Shown here piece after piece: positions 45,591 to 59,830 of a stretch of 64,000 nt of DNA. The DNA lies in the NCBI RefSeq assembly GCF_000002425.4, contig NC_037256.1, forward strand, positions 7,038,328-7,102,327, written 5' to 3'. The DNA comes from Physcomitrium patens (lineage: Eukaryota; Streptophyta; Bryopsida; Funariales; Funariaceae). The position numbers were made by a program, and so were the translations under genes. Below the pieces are notes generated by a model. That model was not told the DNA's origin and did no database searches. It saw only the letters and a program-made list of their open reading frames with translations. The number at the start of each line of letters is the position of its first letter. Positions within the stretch are counted from its first letter, which is position 1.

Positions 45591-48089
45591 GGCATATAAT
45601 CTTGTATTTCTAAGTTTTTGTAATACATAACAAATATGAAGTTTATATTCTTTTGTATTCTTATAATAGATTAAAATATTATCTAAATAATAAATGATAA
45701 AATTATCAAGAAATTCATAAAAATATCATTCATAAGATGTTGAAAAGCAACTAATGCATTTGTGAGTCCAAACTGTATAATATTACATTTGAAATGTCTT
45801 TCCTGCAAATCAATTTATATGCTTCTTATAAATATATTTTTATACAAATCTTTACTTTATTGAGTTGATCAAGAAATCCTAAAATCAAAGATTAAAGGTA
45901 CCTATTCATGATGGTGATCTTGTTAAGTCCTTGGTAGTCTATGCACATGTAGAAAGCTCCATTTTTTTTTCTTTACAAATAAGATAGAAGCTTCTACTTG
46001 AGATTTTGAATGGCATATGAGGTTTTTACTCAAGCTCTAATCAATATATTCCTTTACTATGGCCAAATTATTTTATAATAAGATATATATTGATTCAAAT
46101 GGTAGTTGAGCTTCTTTTTAAAGATTAATTGAAGAATCATACGATCAATGTTCTGAAAGAATATTTATATTTTTCTTTTCAAAAATATCTTAGAAATCTT
46201 GATATTTACTAGGAATTTTAATTGACATCTCTCTACCATCAAAAATAGGCATGACATATATAACAAAAGATGATCTTTTTTTTACCGCATGTATGAAAGT
46301 TCTTGCACCTATTATTAAGGATTTGGATGTATTAGTCTTATGTATTTCAATTTGATTAAAGAAAAATTAGATTAAACTATAAAAAAAAAAATCAATGTTA
46401 TAAGAGATTCAATCTATTTGAGGATTAAATTTTTTTAGCAATGATAATCCTAAAATAATTGAGTTATAAGAAGTTTTCATCATATTAAATATTACAATGC
46501 TATTATGATCTTTAATTGTTATATCTAAAAGAACTCTTTCATAGGTAATATCTCAAAAAGACAACAAACAAATATCTATGACGTTTACATGTATGGATTT
46601 AGCTTTTTGAGTATAGACATTTTTTGTTTTTTGTCAAAGTCTTTGTCTATAAAACAAGTTGAGGCTCTTGATCTAATAAGACAAAGATTTTGTGATTTTT
46701 AGGTTCTAAATATATATCTATTATAAAATAAGATGAAATATTTAAAGAAAGAATAGGACTTTTACTTGATATTATATATAATTCTAATTGCATACTCTGT
46801 ATTATAACTAAAAAAATTGATTTTTCAACAGATTGTCTTCTTTGGCAACTATGCTGCTCATTTTGTGATTACATTATTTTTTTGAACAATGATAAGTAAT
46901 GTAATTAGTTTTTCTGCAATATAGGCACAAATTCTCTTATCAACATTAAGTCTTTTTTTGCTCAATGAGAGGTTTAAAATGTATTGTACTAATTTGCATT
47001 GGTTTCAGCCTTGATGAATAAGTTTTTGAAAACTTAGGAGTTGCTATTATTACTTGATTTGTTCCTCTCCAATTAAATCTTTGTTCTTAAATTTTTTCAA
47101 ATAATCAATTATTCCATGCAATCGCTTGAGTAATAATTTTTTCCAAAAAATATGCTTTCAATATTATTAATAACAAATCTTTGAAGTTATTTTTTAATCT
47201 AGATTAAAATTAATTGATAAGGACTTTGTTGTTCTAATCCATGTCACAAGCAAGGTTTTGGAATTCAACAACATATATAGTCGTTGATTGATTCTTTTTG
47301 TAAATATAAGAGTTTGATCTTTGCTATTCTTTTTTGATGACTTTTTCTAAATGTAGCCATAATTACTTCTTAGAATGAATTCAAATAATAAAAGAGCCAT
47401 GAATATTTTTTTTATCAAGGGTGCAATTCAAAAGAGCACTTCTAAGTAGAAGTGCATTTATTAATCCAACTTGAATAAATCCATCAAGATATTGGAAAGA
47501 ATACAATTTTATATAGAGCTTAATTTATTGCAAAAATCTTCAAAATTTTGATCTTATTTCATCAAACTTCTTGAACTTACAAATCCTTGCCTCCCTTGTA
47601 TTTATAGAAGCAAAAATTTGTGAATTTGCTTGTGATGTTCATCTACTTGCATTCTTCAACTACACAATTTCTTGACATAGACTCTGAATTTCTTTTATAA
47701 GTATAGAAATAGTGCTTCCATGATTGGCATTAGAGATGCATGAAATTTCTACCTTAAGTGTATTGACAAGCTTGTGAACATGTGTAATAGTTGCAAATAT
47801 ATTCTCACTTTTACCAAGTATAGCATCCATAATTTTTTCTTCCATTTCAAACAACTTAATGAATCTACAAGTCAAATTCAAAGAAGATAACTGGCAACCT
47901 CTAATATCAAATGAAAATTTCTACAAAGATGGATAATCTACTCTCTTTAACGAAATAATCAATGTTAAAAAAATAAATATTAATTCAAGGTAGATAGTTT
48001 CCAACCTTTAAAATACAACAATAGAAGTAGGATAATCCACTCACTTCTAAAAATAAAGCAAGAATAATAAGTTAAGATTCTTGTTAATA
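44064..48089 (-). mobile_element. Right internal part of B2 (integrase to gag and leader)
   Basis: Continues B2 beyond the A insertion. Recognisable parts: integrase zinc region (around 44,489-44,725), reverse transcriptase (around 45,300-46,150) and a gag N-terminal piece (47,881-47,660). It contains a 38-bp (AT)n at 45,545-45,582. Old and heavily broken. Confidence 0.7.
47883..48050 (-). promoter_or_regulatory. Decayed leader hairpins of B2
   Basis: Four traces in the same place as in element A. The clearest is TAGAAGT and ACTTCTA (about 48,022-48,048) around AGGATAATCCACTC, a 7-bp stem still intact. Others near 47,885-47,903, 47,927-47,950 and 47,986-48,010 are blurred by C-to-T decay. 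Confidence 0.5.
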
Positions 48090-48628
48090 TATTAAGGATA
48101 AAAATTCAAAGAAAATATGTAAATAAGTGAGAAATAAATCAAAGATAGATGAAAAATTAAAAATAAGAAAGTAAATATTTTTGATAAGAAATTGAAATAG
48201 CTATTGTCAAAGACTTGAAAATTAGAGACTCTTGAAACAAAACTAAAAACAAAAAAGAAGTTGACAAAGATGAAGAATGCTTTATTCTTACTTCTATATA
48301 TACTATCTACCTAAGAACTATATGACAATATTTTATAGGACCTCAAATACGTGTGTAATTTGTAAGAGACATGTCTTAATTTACAAGGCAAGCTTTCTTT
48401 ATATACACCACATTGTCAACTTGTACTACAAGCTAACAATATGTGTAACACATGGCTAATTTGTTTGCCAAATTTCTAACCTACTAATTACCTATAAATA
48501 TGTATAAAGGTGAAATCATGTCCATATAGCTTCTAAGAAGCTTCTCTATAAGATATTATCAAATTAACCTACTTTATCTACTTCTACCAATTCATATTAT
48601 ATAGATAACTATAAATATGTCTATGACT
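48090..48628 (-). repeat. 5' LTR of B2
   Basis: About 539 bp, matching the family-B LTR through the TATA region (TATATACTATCTACC) and AAGCTTCTAAGAAGCTTCTC. Confidence 0.72.
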
Positions 48629-50920
48629 TTACTTTGGCTACTTCTAATTGAAACTTCAAAATAGCTTGAAGATTAGCTATTTAGCTTGTAAAGTCATATG
48701 TTGCTAGATTTTTGGATCTACTAATAGATAATATATTTAATTTTGGATAGTGATCATGATTAGAATTTATTGGATAAATGCCTAAATTGTGTTGTTGCAA
48801 GAAAATTCTACAAGAGACAAGTAAGATATTTAATTTTCTAATCAATACTTAATGATATATCTTAAATATTATTTTTAAGATGTTGTTGACTTTCTTGATT
48901 TGGCCATTAATTTATAGATAAAACATTGAAAAAATCTTAATTTCTATACAAAAAAATTAAAAAAATGACTTCTAAAAGTTGAACACAAATTATCATCTTT
49001 AATCTAATATAATATTATGTAGCAAATTGTTATATTCATAGAGAGTATAAATAATATTTTTGGTTGTTTTCTCATAAATAATAGCCTATTTGTAAAGAAA
49101 AAAATGTCACATCTTTGTAACTTGATCAAATATATTAATTCAAAGTTGATTCAAAATAAATAAATAATGTCAAGAATTCTTTGATCTAAAACATGTATTG
49201 AAAGAAAAGAATTATTTTTAATATTTTTTGCATTTGAGGCCACCAAAAATCTCTAAAAATAAATTTTAATATCTTATTGAATCCAAAAGATCTCCTTACT
49301 TGAAAGGCATGGCACATTTAGAAAACAAAAGGGTGTAATAGTCCTTTTAGGATATATAGACATTTTTTTAAAGTAAAAGAGACTATCTTTAAACTCAAAT
49401 TTACTTAAATCATTCTAAAGCTTCTTGAAAATATTATTTAACATAAAAAAACAAGATTTTATATTTAAAATTATAAAAACTTAATCAAGAATTAAAAAAT
49501 CTATTTAAATTGATATTTCAATTTTTTGAATATAAAATTTCTTAGATTTTAAGAATGTTATTATTTGCTAAATATACACTACCTTTCTTTTTTTTGGCAC
49601 AAGATATGCTTGTCATGATAAAGCATCTCACAATTTTTATTACTTTTTGGGTTGATAAATAATGTTGAAAAATTTGTTGATAAATATTGTTAGATAAATA
49701 AATAAATAAAATACTATAATAAATACTTTATTCAAGCATTCAAAGACTTTCTTAGGTTTTTATACCTATTTGAACTTATTCTTATATGTCAATCATATAA
49801 ATTTAGCAGCTATCTAAGAATAATTGGTGATGAAGATCCTATAGAAGTTTAAAAATATAAAATAATACTAGATATTATATACTAATTTTAGATTTTTAAA
49901 TTTTTAATAATTTTGGTTTTTTTTTAATCTACAATTGAGCTTACAATTGATAGGATATAGCTAAAGAATTCTACTTGGAGGTCATAAAATATGCATTTCT
50001 TCAATTTGCCAAATAATCTAGTATCTTATAATTTTTGTTGGACAAGGCAAACATGTTGTTCATGCTCTTTTAGAATATTAGAATAAATTAGAATGTTACC
50101 AAAATAACATATAACAAAGTCATTAAAAAGTCTTGAAATATATTGTTTATCAAATGTAGGAAAATAGATGGCACATTTATAAGGCCAAAAGGCATGACAT
50201 TATATTTGAAGATTCCATATCTTCTTCAAAAAGTAGTCTTCCATTTGTCTCCTTTTTTGATGTGTATTAGATCTACTTTGGTGTAGATCTTAGTTTAATT
50301 TGATTGGTTAAGAATCCTTGATATTAATACTAAAGAATAATAATTTTTATTATCACTTTGTTGAGATTGCAATTGTAAATAGACACTTATAAAAATCCAT
50401 TTTTTTTCTTTGCAAAGAATATAGATATATCAACATAGGATTTAGAATGTTGAATAAAGTTCTTTGCTAAATTCTCATTAATATACTCTCTCAATGTCAT
50501 AAGCTCATTTTGTAACAAGTTATAAATTGGACCAAAAGATGGTTGTTTGTTGTCTTCAAGGTCAATAGTACAATCATATGGACAATATTCTAGTAAGATC
50601 ACATTGTTCTTCTTCTCAAATACATTTTGGAATTCTTTGTATTCCTTTAATAGGATTATTAGAATAGTTTGTGCTTCAATTATTGAAGTTGCACATATAA
50701 TTATATATATATATATGTATATATATTTATTTTTCCTTTTCTCTCATAAAAGTTCTAGCTTCAATAAAATGAGGCTTCATAATTTTAGATCTACAAGGAG
50801 TATAGATTTCCATATCATGATTAGTAAAATAGGTTGTAGTATTTTAGGAGATTCTATTTTTATAAGATATCCTAAGTATACAACTTTTATATCTTCTTTC
50901 TTCTCTCACATCTTTGACTA
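48629..50920 (-). mobile_element. Decayed family-B internal fragment (B3)
   Basis: Directly right of B2. Reads the family-B integrase (48,720-49,330), RNase H, reverse transcriptase (to about 50,600; the piece 50,602-50,387 shows YCPYDCTIDLED and LREYINENLAKNFI) and part of the protease region. Neither LTR is adjacent. Old and heavily broken; probably the remains of an element disrupted by later insertion. Confidence 0.7.
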
Positions 50921-51511
50921 CATCATGCCTACGTATCACTCAAAATCTTCTCAAAAAAATAAAAATAAAACACACAAACATCCAATCGACTTAAATGCAA
51001 GCAAAAACCTTTGCACAAGAAGCTCAAACCAAACCACTGCAAGTAAGGGACCCCATGACGGCACTGCAAGGCATCAGGAAGGGGCAGGGAGGAACAATAC
51101 CAAAACCAGGTTTTGATGCACAGAACGGAAAGCAACTATGTGTGCACAGGAATGTGGGGCAATGCCATGAAGAAGAAGAAGTTGAAGAATCAACTTTAGA
51201 TCCACACAAACTTGAAAGTCATGGAGCGGACAACCATAATCACGATAATACCACTAACAATGAAAACAAAATCGTGTATATGTGTGAGTGAGGTTACATA
51301 GGAAACGGGGCGCATGGAATCCGATCACAACAGCGGTGCATGCCCTCAGCTTCCGTTATTGCTTCGTCAAGGAATGGGAGCTATGCTCTGCTATGGTCTC
51401 GGAACGTCGCTATCGCAATCACGGTGCGATGCCATGCCATGTGATGCGATGCATACTCTACAGACTGCAGTGAGTTCAGTCGGTGGAGGCGTGGGGAATG
51501 TGGGAGTGGTG
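50921..51511. other. Transition to host DNA, 3' flank of the glucanase gene
   Basis: Composition shifts from AT-rich to balanced near 50,980. It should include the 3' untranslated region of the leftward glucanase gene. No other gene seen; short open frames on the plus strand look like chance. Confidence 0.45.
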
Positions 51512-54500
51512 TTAGATTCTGAGGTTGAACAGAATGCCGAAGAAGGACGCCGTTAGGGAGAGCACGCTAGGCCTGCCGTTGCACGTCTTGAGCGGCGAGT
51601 CGTAGCCTCCACCGCCAGATGACGACCCGCCGCCACTGCTGCCCGACACCTCCAGCGGGTAAACAGGCTTGCCGCTTGGGTATAGCAGCCCCCAGTTGCG
51701 CTCCGTTGTCGGCCCGGGCTTGTCTTTCTCGTTGTACACGGCGAAGATGAACGTCGGGACGAAGATCCCTGGTCTCTTCGGAGTTCCCTTTGTTGGGTTT
51801 GTGATTGCCCACTTTACTAGATTGTTGTTGTATGTCTGCGCATTTGAGATGTTAGCGCCTAGCGTGTTCGCGTCGCCCAGAGTCGGCCACCCGGTCTCGC
51901 TCACCACGATGCGCACGTCGCCATAGCCCACAGCCTCCATTGCTGCTACCATGGCGTCCAGCTGCGCGTCCAGGAGGTTCTTGTACTCGTACTGACCGTC
52001 CACGGTGAAGGTCGAGTCGCGGGTGAACAATGCGTAGTCGAGTGGGATGTCGGCCGTGTTGCCGGACCATCCGAAGTAGGGGTAGACGTTGAGGTAGAGG
52101 TAGCTGCTAGTGGTGTCCAGCTGCTGCAGCAAGGGCTTCATGACAGCCACTGCGAGTTCTTCCCGAAACACTCCTGCGGACGGTGGGAAGGAGTTTGCCA
52201 GGATGCTGTACTCGACGGCCGTAGAGACCTTAATCCGTGTGAGCCCACGAGTCTGGAGGCTAGTGTAGAGGTTTTTGATGGCTGGCACGAGCTGAGGCCA
52301 GATGACGGCTTGCTCCGGGTAAGTGAAGAGCTCGTTGCCGACTGTGATGCACGTGATGTTGGTGGCGGGGTAGTATGGGACGACGTTGTTGGCGATCCAT
52401 TGGTCGGCCGTGTTTGCGTCCTGGCCAAGGGCGGTGATGTCCAAGTTGCTCATCCCAATTGTTAGTTCCAGGCCGGAGCCAGCAAATGCTTCGATTGTTG
52501 GTCCATCGGAATCAAAAATCCTCACTCTTCCCATTCCTAAGTTCTTAATCAACTTCACAGATTCGGCATGACTAGGTATATTATCCGCAAGTCGTCCATA
52601 ATTTATTCCCATGGTGCGTGCCTCTGCGGAATGAATTCACCACGTACACGTTAATTCAAAATAACGGAGCAGACATTACGGCAGCATGAATTCTTCACAG
52701 AGACTCGCAGTCTCTTTCATAAGTTAGAGGTGTGTCGCAGAAATTTCGGTTGACAGTTCTTTCGCAGTTGAGTTGAGGTTTCCTGTCCGAATTCGCTTGC
52801 AATGACCAGAAACGGTTTCGAAGCATTGAGGGGGAGGGAGAGAGAGCCTCAAGATAAATTATTATTGTTGCCATATGCTGCCCACTAGAAATTCGCAATC
52901 TACTTCTACCAAGTAGGTATTTCGTGGATGACCTAGTGAGCCATGCAGACCAAAAAAAAAACTCTGACAACTCTCCGGCATGAGTTATAATAGTCACTTG
53001 GTTTTTCGTGAGAAAATGGTCTCTTATTCCGGATTGAAACTGCATGCATTTCTGCTACGATGTCGTACACGTACTGAACCTCACTCTACAACAATTATTA
53101 GCTTCAAAATTTTCAAAAACATGGCTATGCCTTGTCGGCTCTTGACCATGCTTTAACAGTTCTGGCCTACGAAAGCTCAAACATGTCCTTCATTCACCTG
53201 ATTGACAAGTGCAGACTTGCCTTCCAGAGTGAAATTTGTAAAAAGATTAATCGTCGAAGTAGAGAATTCTCTACACCTTTCGATCCAGATAAAGCATCAA
53301 AGCACCTAATGCTACGCAGGTGACTGAAAAGTAAGCCGCCTCTCTGATCCTTGAAAGAGGTGCTCTCCATCTGCTAATTCCAACCAACTAATTGCTGTTT
53401 TGGTTGATCATGACCTTCATGATCAACAGCAATGGAATAGTATCCTTCTGAGGTATACATTAGTTGTTATGACGACCACTCTCTCGTTCTGGTTTTCACT
53501 ACAAATTGTCGTGTCAGAGGCAGAATTGATTGCTACAAGAACCGTCTATGATTGAACATCAGTTGAGAACTAACTATGCACGCTGCTCCACTATGTATTT
53601 CCCGGTTTAAGCTGCACGTTAGATCCGCTTTCCATTACATTGAGGTCCGGGACCGATGCGGAAACATCCAGACTAGGATAAGCAACTAGAACGGTATTCT
53701 ACGATTGATTGTACAATCCAATATTACAAAAAATTGAGGAATCAATTTTTTTTCTATCAGGCCACCACATTATGAGCACCTATTGTCTTGTACCCGACTT
53801 CTGTCACCATTTTTATCACATGAGTTGCCACGCAAGACAAGTGAATCAGGTCAAGTTACTCATGTAAAACTCATATGTTTGAATTCAATTTTTGAATCTA
53901 GTTACTCGGATTTGGTTCTTTTCAAGTTAAACCTGGAATTGGATCATTACATGAAGGAATTCTTACAATTAATCGATCGTTTGGTCGAAAACTTACAAAG
54001 CTAGACCATCTACTGAAAGCATCAACCCGCATCCGCACTAGAATTCTTGGCTTTCACTCCTGGTCCGACACCGAGACAAAGAGAGCTCAAGCTGTGTACG
54101 ACTATCTTACAATTTAACGATTCTGTACGAAAGAAGCTAAATACTATGTCATTCGACAGGGAGATGATTGTTAATCATGCATCTTCTCTAATCAAGTGAA
54201 TACCTCAGCTGAGCATTGAATTTAAGAATCCATGTTTACAGATAAAATCTGTGGCAAGGGAAGAGAGGGAGAGAGAGGCGTGATTGGAATAGAAATAAGG
54301 AGATGAAAATTATGTAGCAAGCAGATTGCAGGTATGAATAAGTTAACGTACCAGGTGCATAAGTGGCTGCCATGGCCGGTGTAGTCAGAAAACGTAACAT
54401 AACGACGTAAAGGATGGTCGAAACAATTGCACGATTTAAGAAATTAGCAACTTGATCGCTTCGCGGCAAGCCGAAAATAGAACGCCTACACTCTACAATG

Positions 54501-54568
54501 GATTTCATCTCCATGCTCGATTTGGTGTGACTAGCTTCTACACAGTCACCACCCACCTCCCCCTGCAT
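51512..54568 (-). CDS. GPI-anchored glucan endo-1,3-beta-glucosidase (GH17)
   Basis: Two exons, 54568-54352 and 52623-51512, split by a phase-1 intron of 1.7 kb (CCTG|GTACGT ... CCGCAG|AGGC). Exon 1 encodes a signal peptide (AIVSTILYVVMLRF...TTPAMAA). The start may instead be a later Met (54,514 or 54,508). Exon 2 opens ARTMGINYGRLADN, the GH17 entry motif. The acid/base Glu is in CITVGNELF (E94 from the MGINYGR Met) and the nucleophile in VVSETGWPT (E239). The (beta/alpha)8 domain is followed by a Ser/Gly linker and a hydrophobic tail (VLSLTASFFGILF), as in GPI-anchored members. Known: these enzymes hydrolyse callose at the cell surface and in the wall, for example at plasmodesmata and in cell plates. 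About 424-442 residues, normal for the family. An intron right after the signal-peptide exon is common in plant GH17 genes. Looks intact. Confidence 0.88.
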
Positions 54569-57500
54569 TGCATACTTTTAGCAAGGCATCCAGCCTCTCT
54601 AGTTACGCTTTCAATATCGATTCCTGAGAATCACACTGCTATGTCCACTCCAAAGTACAGGCTTTGAATTGCCCACACAATCAAAATCGCTAAGTGAGTC
54701 TAATATCCAGCGTCTATCAACTTCTCAAATGCAGTATTCACTAGCTGCCGCAGTGCGTCCGCCCTCGAGAAATTCCAATGTACGAGCTGCTACAAAGTTG
54801 ATCCAAACTTAATGTCAAGCTGGCCGGCATTGGTATCGCTCAGAAGTGGCTCAACGCCTGCCGGCGGTGGGGTTATAAAGTCGCTCGATTCAGTATAGAG
54901 GACCTAGATTCGATCCCCCAAAACAATCCATAATCTCGAGAGCAGACCTTCAAACCGCAGGGCGGCAGAAGACACATTCGCAACGCCTATTTTAGCTTTG
55001 CCTTGCTTCGCCACGCCTTCCTTAAAGCGAGCACACAAACATAACGTTGATTATTCCCCATAAAGTGAGCAGCCCTGGGACGCAAAACCGACCAATTCCT
55101 GTAGCAGTGACCCACTCATCACGATGATATCACCCCCAAGCTCTACTGGCCCCCACACCCAGTAAACGGTCCCACAGCGAATGGGACCGTACCAGCAACT
55201 CATTCTCTTCTTCACGCCTTCTTTCGCACCCATCATAATCATGCTCTCAACATCAGAGCACGACCTCGGTCTCAACGAACCAATGCAACAACTACAGAGA
55301 CTGATTACGACGACCACTTCGCCCCACGGCCGATTTTCACCATTGCACCGCGCCGCAGATTGTGACAGGCCGAATTGCGGCGGCAGGTGGTTTCAGACCA
55401 GCCCGTGAGCTCTTCGCCGTCACGAGCCACGACGTGACTGGTTGACCCACGTACTGCGAAAGTAGCAGATCAAGCGACGACTGGGTTGAGTGCGACGAGA
55501 CGCACCAGCCAGCCTCGAAGATTCGCTCCCTGAATTAACACCGCACCCGCCACGGACCAAAATCGATAGTGCATAGAATCTAGCGGATGCAGGCAGAACG
55601 ACACTGGAAGCTGTCACCTTTCCGGACTATACTTTCTTTCTCTGGATCTCCACGAAAGTTAGCTACTGCGAATTGTAACAAGCCCTACCTGCAAAGCGAA
55701 GCTGCACATCCCGTTTGCTTCGTAACTTCACGCCTAGTTGACAACAACGCGTTGTGCATTCTCTTCACTTAAATAATCCAACCAAGTTAGCAGGCTGCAG
55801 TTTCTAACGACTAATTCTAGTCGTATCCAGATTCTTCTGATGTGAGTCTGCATTTCAAAAGGAATAAAACTAGTGAAAAGGTGCATCGTTTGTGCACAGC
55901 GAGGGGCGCCGCGAACGATAGTTAGTGGGTCGCATCGTTGTGAGAGGGCGTTCTGGTAAGCGAGTGATGAAGTAGGTCAATCAGTCTCTAATTTTCTGAT
56001 ATTACACAACTTGCTTGGCATGTGTGCTTCAGTAATAGCAACCTCACCAGACCCACAACAGCTCCTGGCTGGAGCTGAAAGCGAGCAGCCATTGCGTGAT
56101 TCTAGGGCAGAAAGAAAGAGCTGATTTAACAGCAGGAACAATGATCAACTAATTGCATAAACTGCATGCATATTTGTGGCTTTGAACGACCGAATTGGGT
56201 CCTGCAGTGACTGAACCTCCGCAACCCCAGTGGCAGCAAGCTGTCGCCGGAGGCTCTATTTGGGTGTTAGATCAGATGCATAACGCACGCCATTAGGATT
56301 GTTAGTCACCTCTTCTGCTCACAGGGTGTTGGACCTGCATATTCATAGTGGATTCAACTCAACCCCCACGACATCATAATATTAGTATGGTTTTGTCCTA
56401 CAGCATCTCCTTATTTTTCTTTCCTCACATTTTTGGGTGTTAGAGTAAGAAAATGGTGAAGAGACTGCACTTTCTAATTCTGTTCTGGTGGCATTGCAAT
56501 GAGTATGGGACATTTCAGTGGCACTAGAAGATAGAAATTTCGGCGACTGCTTTCCAATTGGTCATTGGTGTTGTGGAATGCATAGGCTCCTTGATGTGGC
56601 TCGGAGTAGAGTGCAGCTCCCTCAGAAACAGCTGGATTCAACTTCATTTTGCTTTACAGAAAAGTTGGATCCTGAAGAAATTTGACACATGGAGGCTTCC
56701 AGCACATTTGTAGCTCCATCTGAAGAATGATTCTCCAACCTATCCTCTAAAGAATTGATATGTGAAGACTGTAACACATTTCTGGCACTATATAGGAATA
56801 GTTCTTCAGCCTATCTACTTACTTTGCCGCCCCCTATCTAGCAAAAGAAATCATTCAACATGTTGCATGATTCTTCTAAAGAAATGTCTCACTTGAACAT
56901 GTAGATGGTGGGTAATTTTCACATGTGCTACTACATTTTAACTATGAACTTTTCCTCAAATACAAGAACTTACAAGTTTTAATATTAACCTAAAAAGAAT
57001 CCTACTCAGGAAGAAAACTCAACTTTAGAATTTGGTTACCATGAATGGGCCTCTTACAAGAGTCACTGCCAACATGGAGGAGACTGACAGGACCCCACAA
57101 AACCTTGTCAACATGTATGCATGCCCACAACTGTAAAAAATCAGTGTCCAGTCACAGGACAAAATGGGTCTGCTGCCCAGTGGGACCAAGTCCAACCTCT
57201 CCTGATGGCCACTTGCCTTGGATATCATGGAGCCATGGTTAGACTTCGTCTAACTTCATATGATGAGATTTACATTAAAAAGGGAAGATATGGAAATGGA
57301 AGCCAGCCAATTTACCTGCTCATTTCCAAATAGCAAATGTGACCTTGGATAAGCATTGCATACATTTCAACACTGATACTATTTCAATTTGTTTTACTCA
57401 TATATTTACTTGTGTATTGCATATGTCAGGAACAATACAAAGAATCTCCATAATCTTTTTATAATTATAGGATTTTTAAATTTTGACTCTTTTTTTGGAG

Positions 57501-58980
57501 ATACTGGTATAACAGAGAAATGTGACAAACATGTATCTTTATATATATAGACTTACAAAAGAAAAGGACAAGATAATTGAAGATGTTATTATTATTATTA
57601 TTATTATTATTACAATTATTTTTATTACTATATAAAATATACTTAATGATTTTTAACCACATTTTATATGATAATAATATATGTTTTTTTCACCACATAT
57701 TTGCATTGTGTAAAGGCTAACTCAATGTTCACCTTGGATTGGATGAAAGTATGTTGCCACATCCTATTTTATGGTGAGAATATGAAATCCCAACATCATA
57801 CTTTGAATAAATTAATTCATCCATTTATCATGGCAAAGAATGAGTTTGGTTCCATGGACAATACTTTCTAAAATTCTTTGTGTTGTTTGGTGGAATCATT
57901 CAGTTTTATACTACAAAAGGGAGGATGCCCAACCCAGCTTTTGCTCTTTTCACCTTTGCATGGGTGTCAGAGATCATCACTCCCATAACCAACTTTTTTT
58001 AAAAGAGAAAGTTAAAGAAAATGCTGCACCTCCCTCTACTTCTTTTTTTTCCAATGCCACACAATTACCAAATAATAATAATAAAACAGTCAAGTTAAAT
58101 AAACAAAGTGGAGCAAAAAAGGATGAAAGGAAGTGAAATGTGGAGAATTGCACTGGAAAAAGGTTCAAAACTATGATGATGTTGATGCTAGTAATGATAA
58201 TAAAGATGATGTCACATCTTTTATTTAATTTTAAAATTTGATTGTGTGTGTGTGCATGGGATGTAGTTAATGGGCTATGTCACACTTTCCAAGATAAGGC
58301 CAACAAGGTGGACAAAGAACAGGGCAGGTCATAGCATGGCATTCCTTGACCCTAGAGTGAGTGAGTGATTGATTGATTGATTGATTAATCTTCAAAAAAG
58401 CACCAATTATACTATTCAATCAAATCATCAAAAGTTTCATGTTTAAATCTCATTGATTCCATTGACTGTTTGAAAGTCCTTACATTGTCCAGCAACTCAT
58501 ACATTGTCAAAAATGAACCTTATATTAAACTGCATTGATTCAAAAATTCCAGAAACAATAATTTACTATTTGCAAAATCCAGGTGTGTTTTTTCCTACCG
58601 TAATAAGACATGGAACACATACATGTAAATGTCCACTAAAATGTCAATTCATGTTCTTCTACTAAAGCTTGCGTTGCATCAACAGACTTCATCATATTTG
58701 CCACAAGATGTAGAATAAAGCAGAATGCTTGTATTGATTAACATTCATAAACGTACTCATTCACATACTACATTGCTACTCAGAGTTGCTGCCACATTAT
58801 TCTTTACTCATTTGGTGTTTTTAAATAAAAGAGATGACCCTCAAGTTTATTCTATTCCTAGGATATATTCACAATTTGCTAAGTTGGATTTCTTTTGAAT
58901 GATTTTGTGATGATGTGCTCCAACACTCTCTTTGACATCATCAAAATTGGTATAATGATTGCATTCTCCTTGGAGTTGTT
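54569..58980. other. Upstream region of the glucanase gene and spacer
   Basis: 54,569-56,100 has balanced composition and should hold the glucanase promoter. Its short open frames show no known domain. 56,100-58,980 grows AT-rich, with a (TTA)n run at 57,587-57,611 and GATT repeats at 58,367-58,386. No gene or RNA recognised. Confidence 0.45.
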
Positions 58981-59289
58981 ATGTTGTTGTTCTTAGACAT
59001 CAAGAGGTTGCTATTCACTAGAATTGTGGGTGTGCTCTTATGGATGCTTTGGTTGCTTCTTCGGCACTTGGCATTGGTATTTTGCAAATCTGTTGTTGAA
59101 ATAATCATTGGGCTTGAGGATTTTCATTGCAAGGACTTCAAAGTAAAAGGCACTTTCTTGCCCACGCTTCCCAATGCATTAGTGATGAAGTATATGTTGC
59201 TGAAGTTGAAGCAAGAATGTGAATTATTTCCATTTGCCATCTTTGTAGGGTTCGCGAGAGTTGGTATTGTGAAGTTAATTTGTTGTTAG
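58981..59289 (+). other. Open segment, possibly a decayed LINE RNase H
   Basis: 102 open codons in one frame look hydrophobic and unlike a known protein. Another frame reads AHASQCISDEVYVAEVEAR, which recalls the RNase H segment at the end of plant LINEs or related host RNase H-like genes. The resemblance is short. I list it as a possible relic only. Confidence 0.2.
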
Positions 59290-59559
59290 AATGGATAATA
59301 GTAGAATTTACAAAGATTGATAGGATTAGATATCTTTAATATGTAAATTTGAAGGATTTAGGAATAAAGTCTATTTTAAGTTGCTATCATGATAATTTAA
59401 TGGCTTTCAAATGCATGATTAATAAAAATCTTTTAAGCATTTTAGAATATATAGATATCGACATAGAATATGATTAATATAGCCCTTATAAAGTTGGTGG
59501 CAATATAATCACTTCAACTGGTGAATTGTAGGTTGTGGTTGATTGCAAACTATATTCTA

Positions 59560-59830
59560 TATACTGTTTCGAATTAATTTTTTTTGATTGTCTATAAGTA
59601 TTTGGTTTATCCTAATAGTTTAGTAAGAATATCAATTTCTTGTTCTTTTGTTGAAATGTATACTATGAAAATTTTCTTTGATGCTGAAATGATGTTGGAT
59701 TTTGATATGTTTAGTCTTAGCATATAATATCTAATAAGTTTGATAGTGTTGAAATTATCACAATGCAAAGGAGTAGGTTTTGTTGCCATAATATGTGTTG
59801 TCTTCTTTAGAAATGCACCAAGCACCTGGC
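59560..59830 (-). mobile_element. Ty1/copia RNase H relic
   Basis: Translation of 59,825-59,607 includes KPTPLHCDN, then IYVSTKEQ-like YISTKEQEIDILTK, the usual end of copia RNase H. Only this tail is recognisable. Old and broken. Confidence 0.7.

Larger units (their letters stand above)
24795..48628 (-). mobile_element. Decayed family-B chromovirus B2, host of element A
   Basis: A full-length but old and very broken Ty3/gypsy chromovirus on the minus strand. Order from right to left: 5' LTR 48,090-48,628; leader 47,883-48,060; gag about 46,880-47,880; protease and reverse transcriptase about 45,000-46,880; integrase 44,064-44,740 and 27,417-27,885; chromodomain about 25,960-26,160; extra gene 25,345-25,790; 3' LTR 24,795-25,331. 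It carries two insertions: an unidentified 1.25-kb piece near 26,160-27,416 and element A at 27,886-44,063. The decay is dominated by loss of CpG as TpG or CpA. Confidence 0.8.

Noticed and set aside
51567-52428. Other-frame minus open pieces and plus pieces within the glucanase exon
   Set aside because: GC-rich shadows of the GH17 frame, which has the catalytic motifs.
55051-55617. Minus open frames upstream of the glucanase gene
   Set aside because: Cysteine- and glycine-rich frames in a GC-richer promoter region with no domain and no splice link to the GH17 exons.
57587-57611. CRISPR-like or satellite array
   Set aside because: Simple (TTA)n microsatellite; no spaced repeats of CRISPR type occur anywhere in the window.
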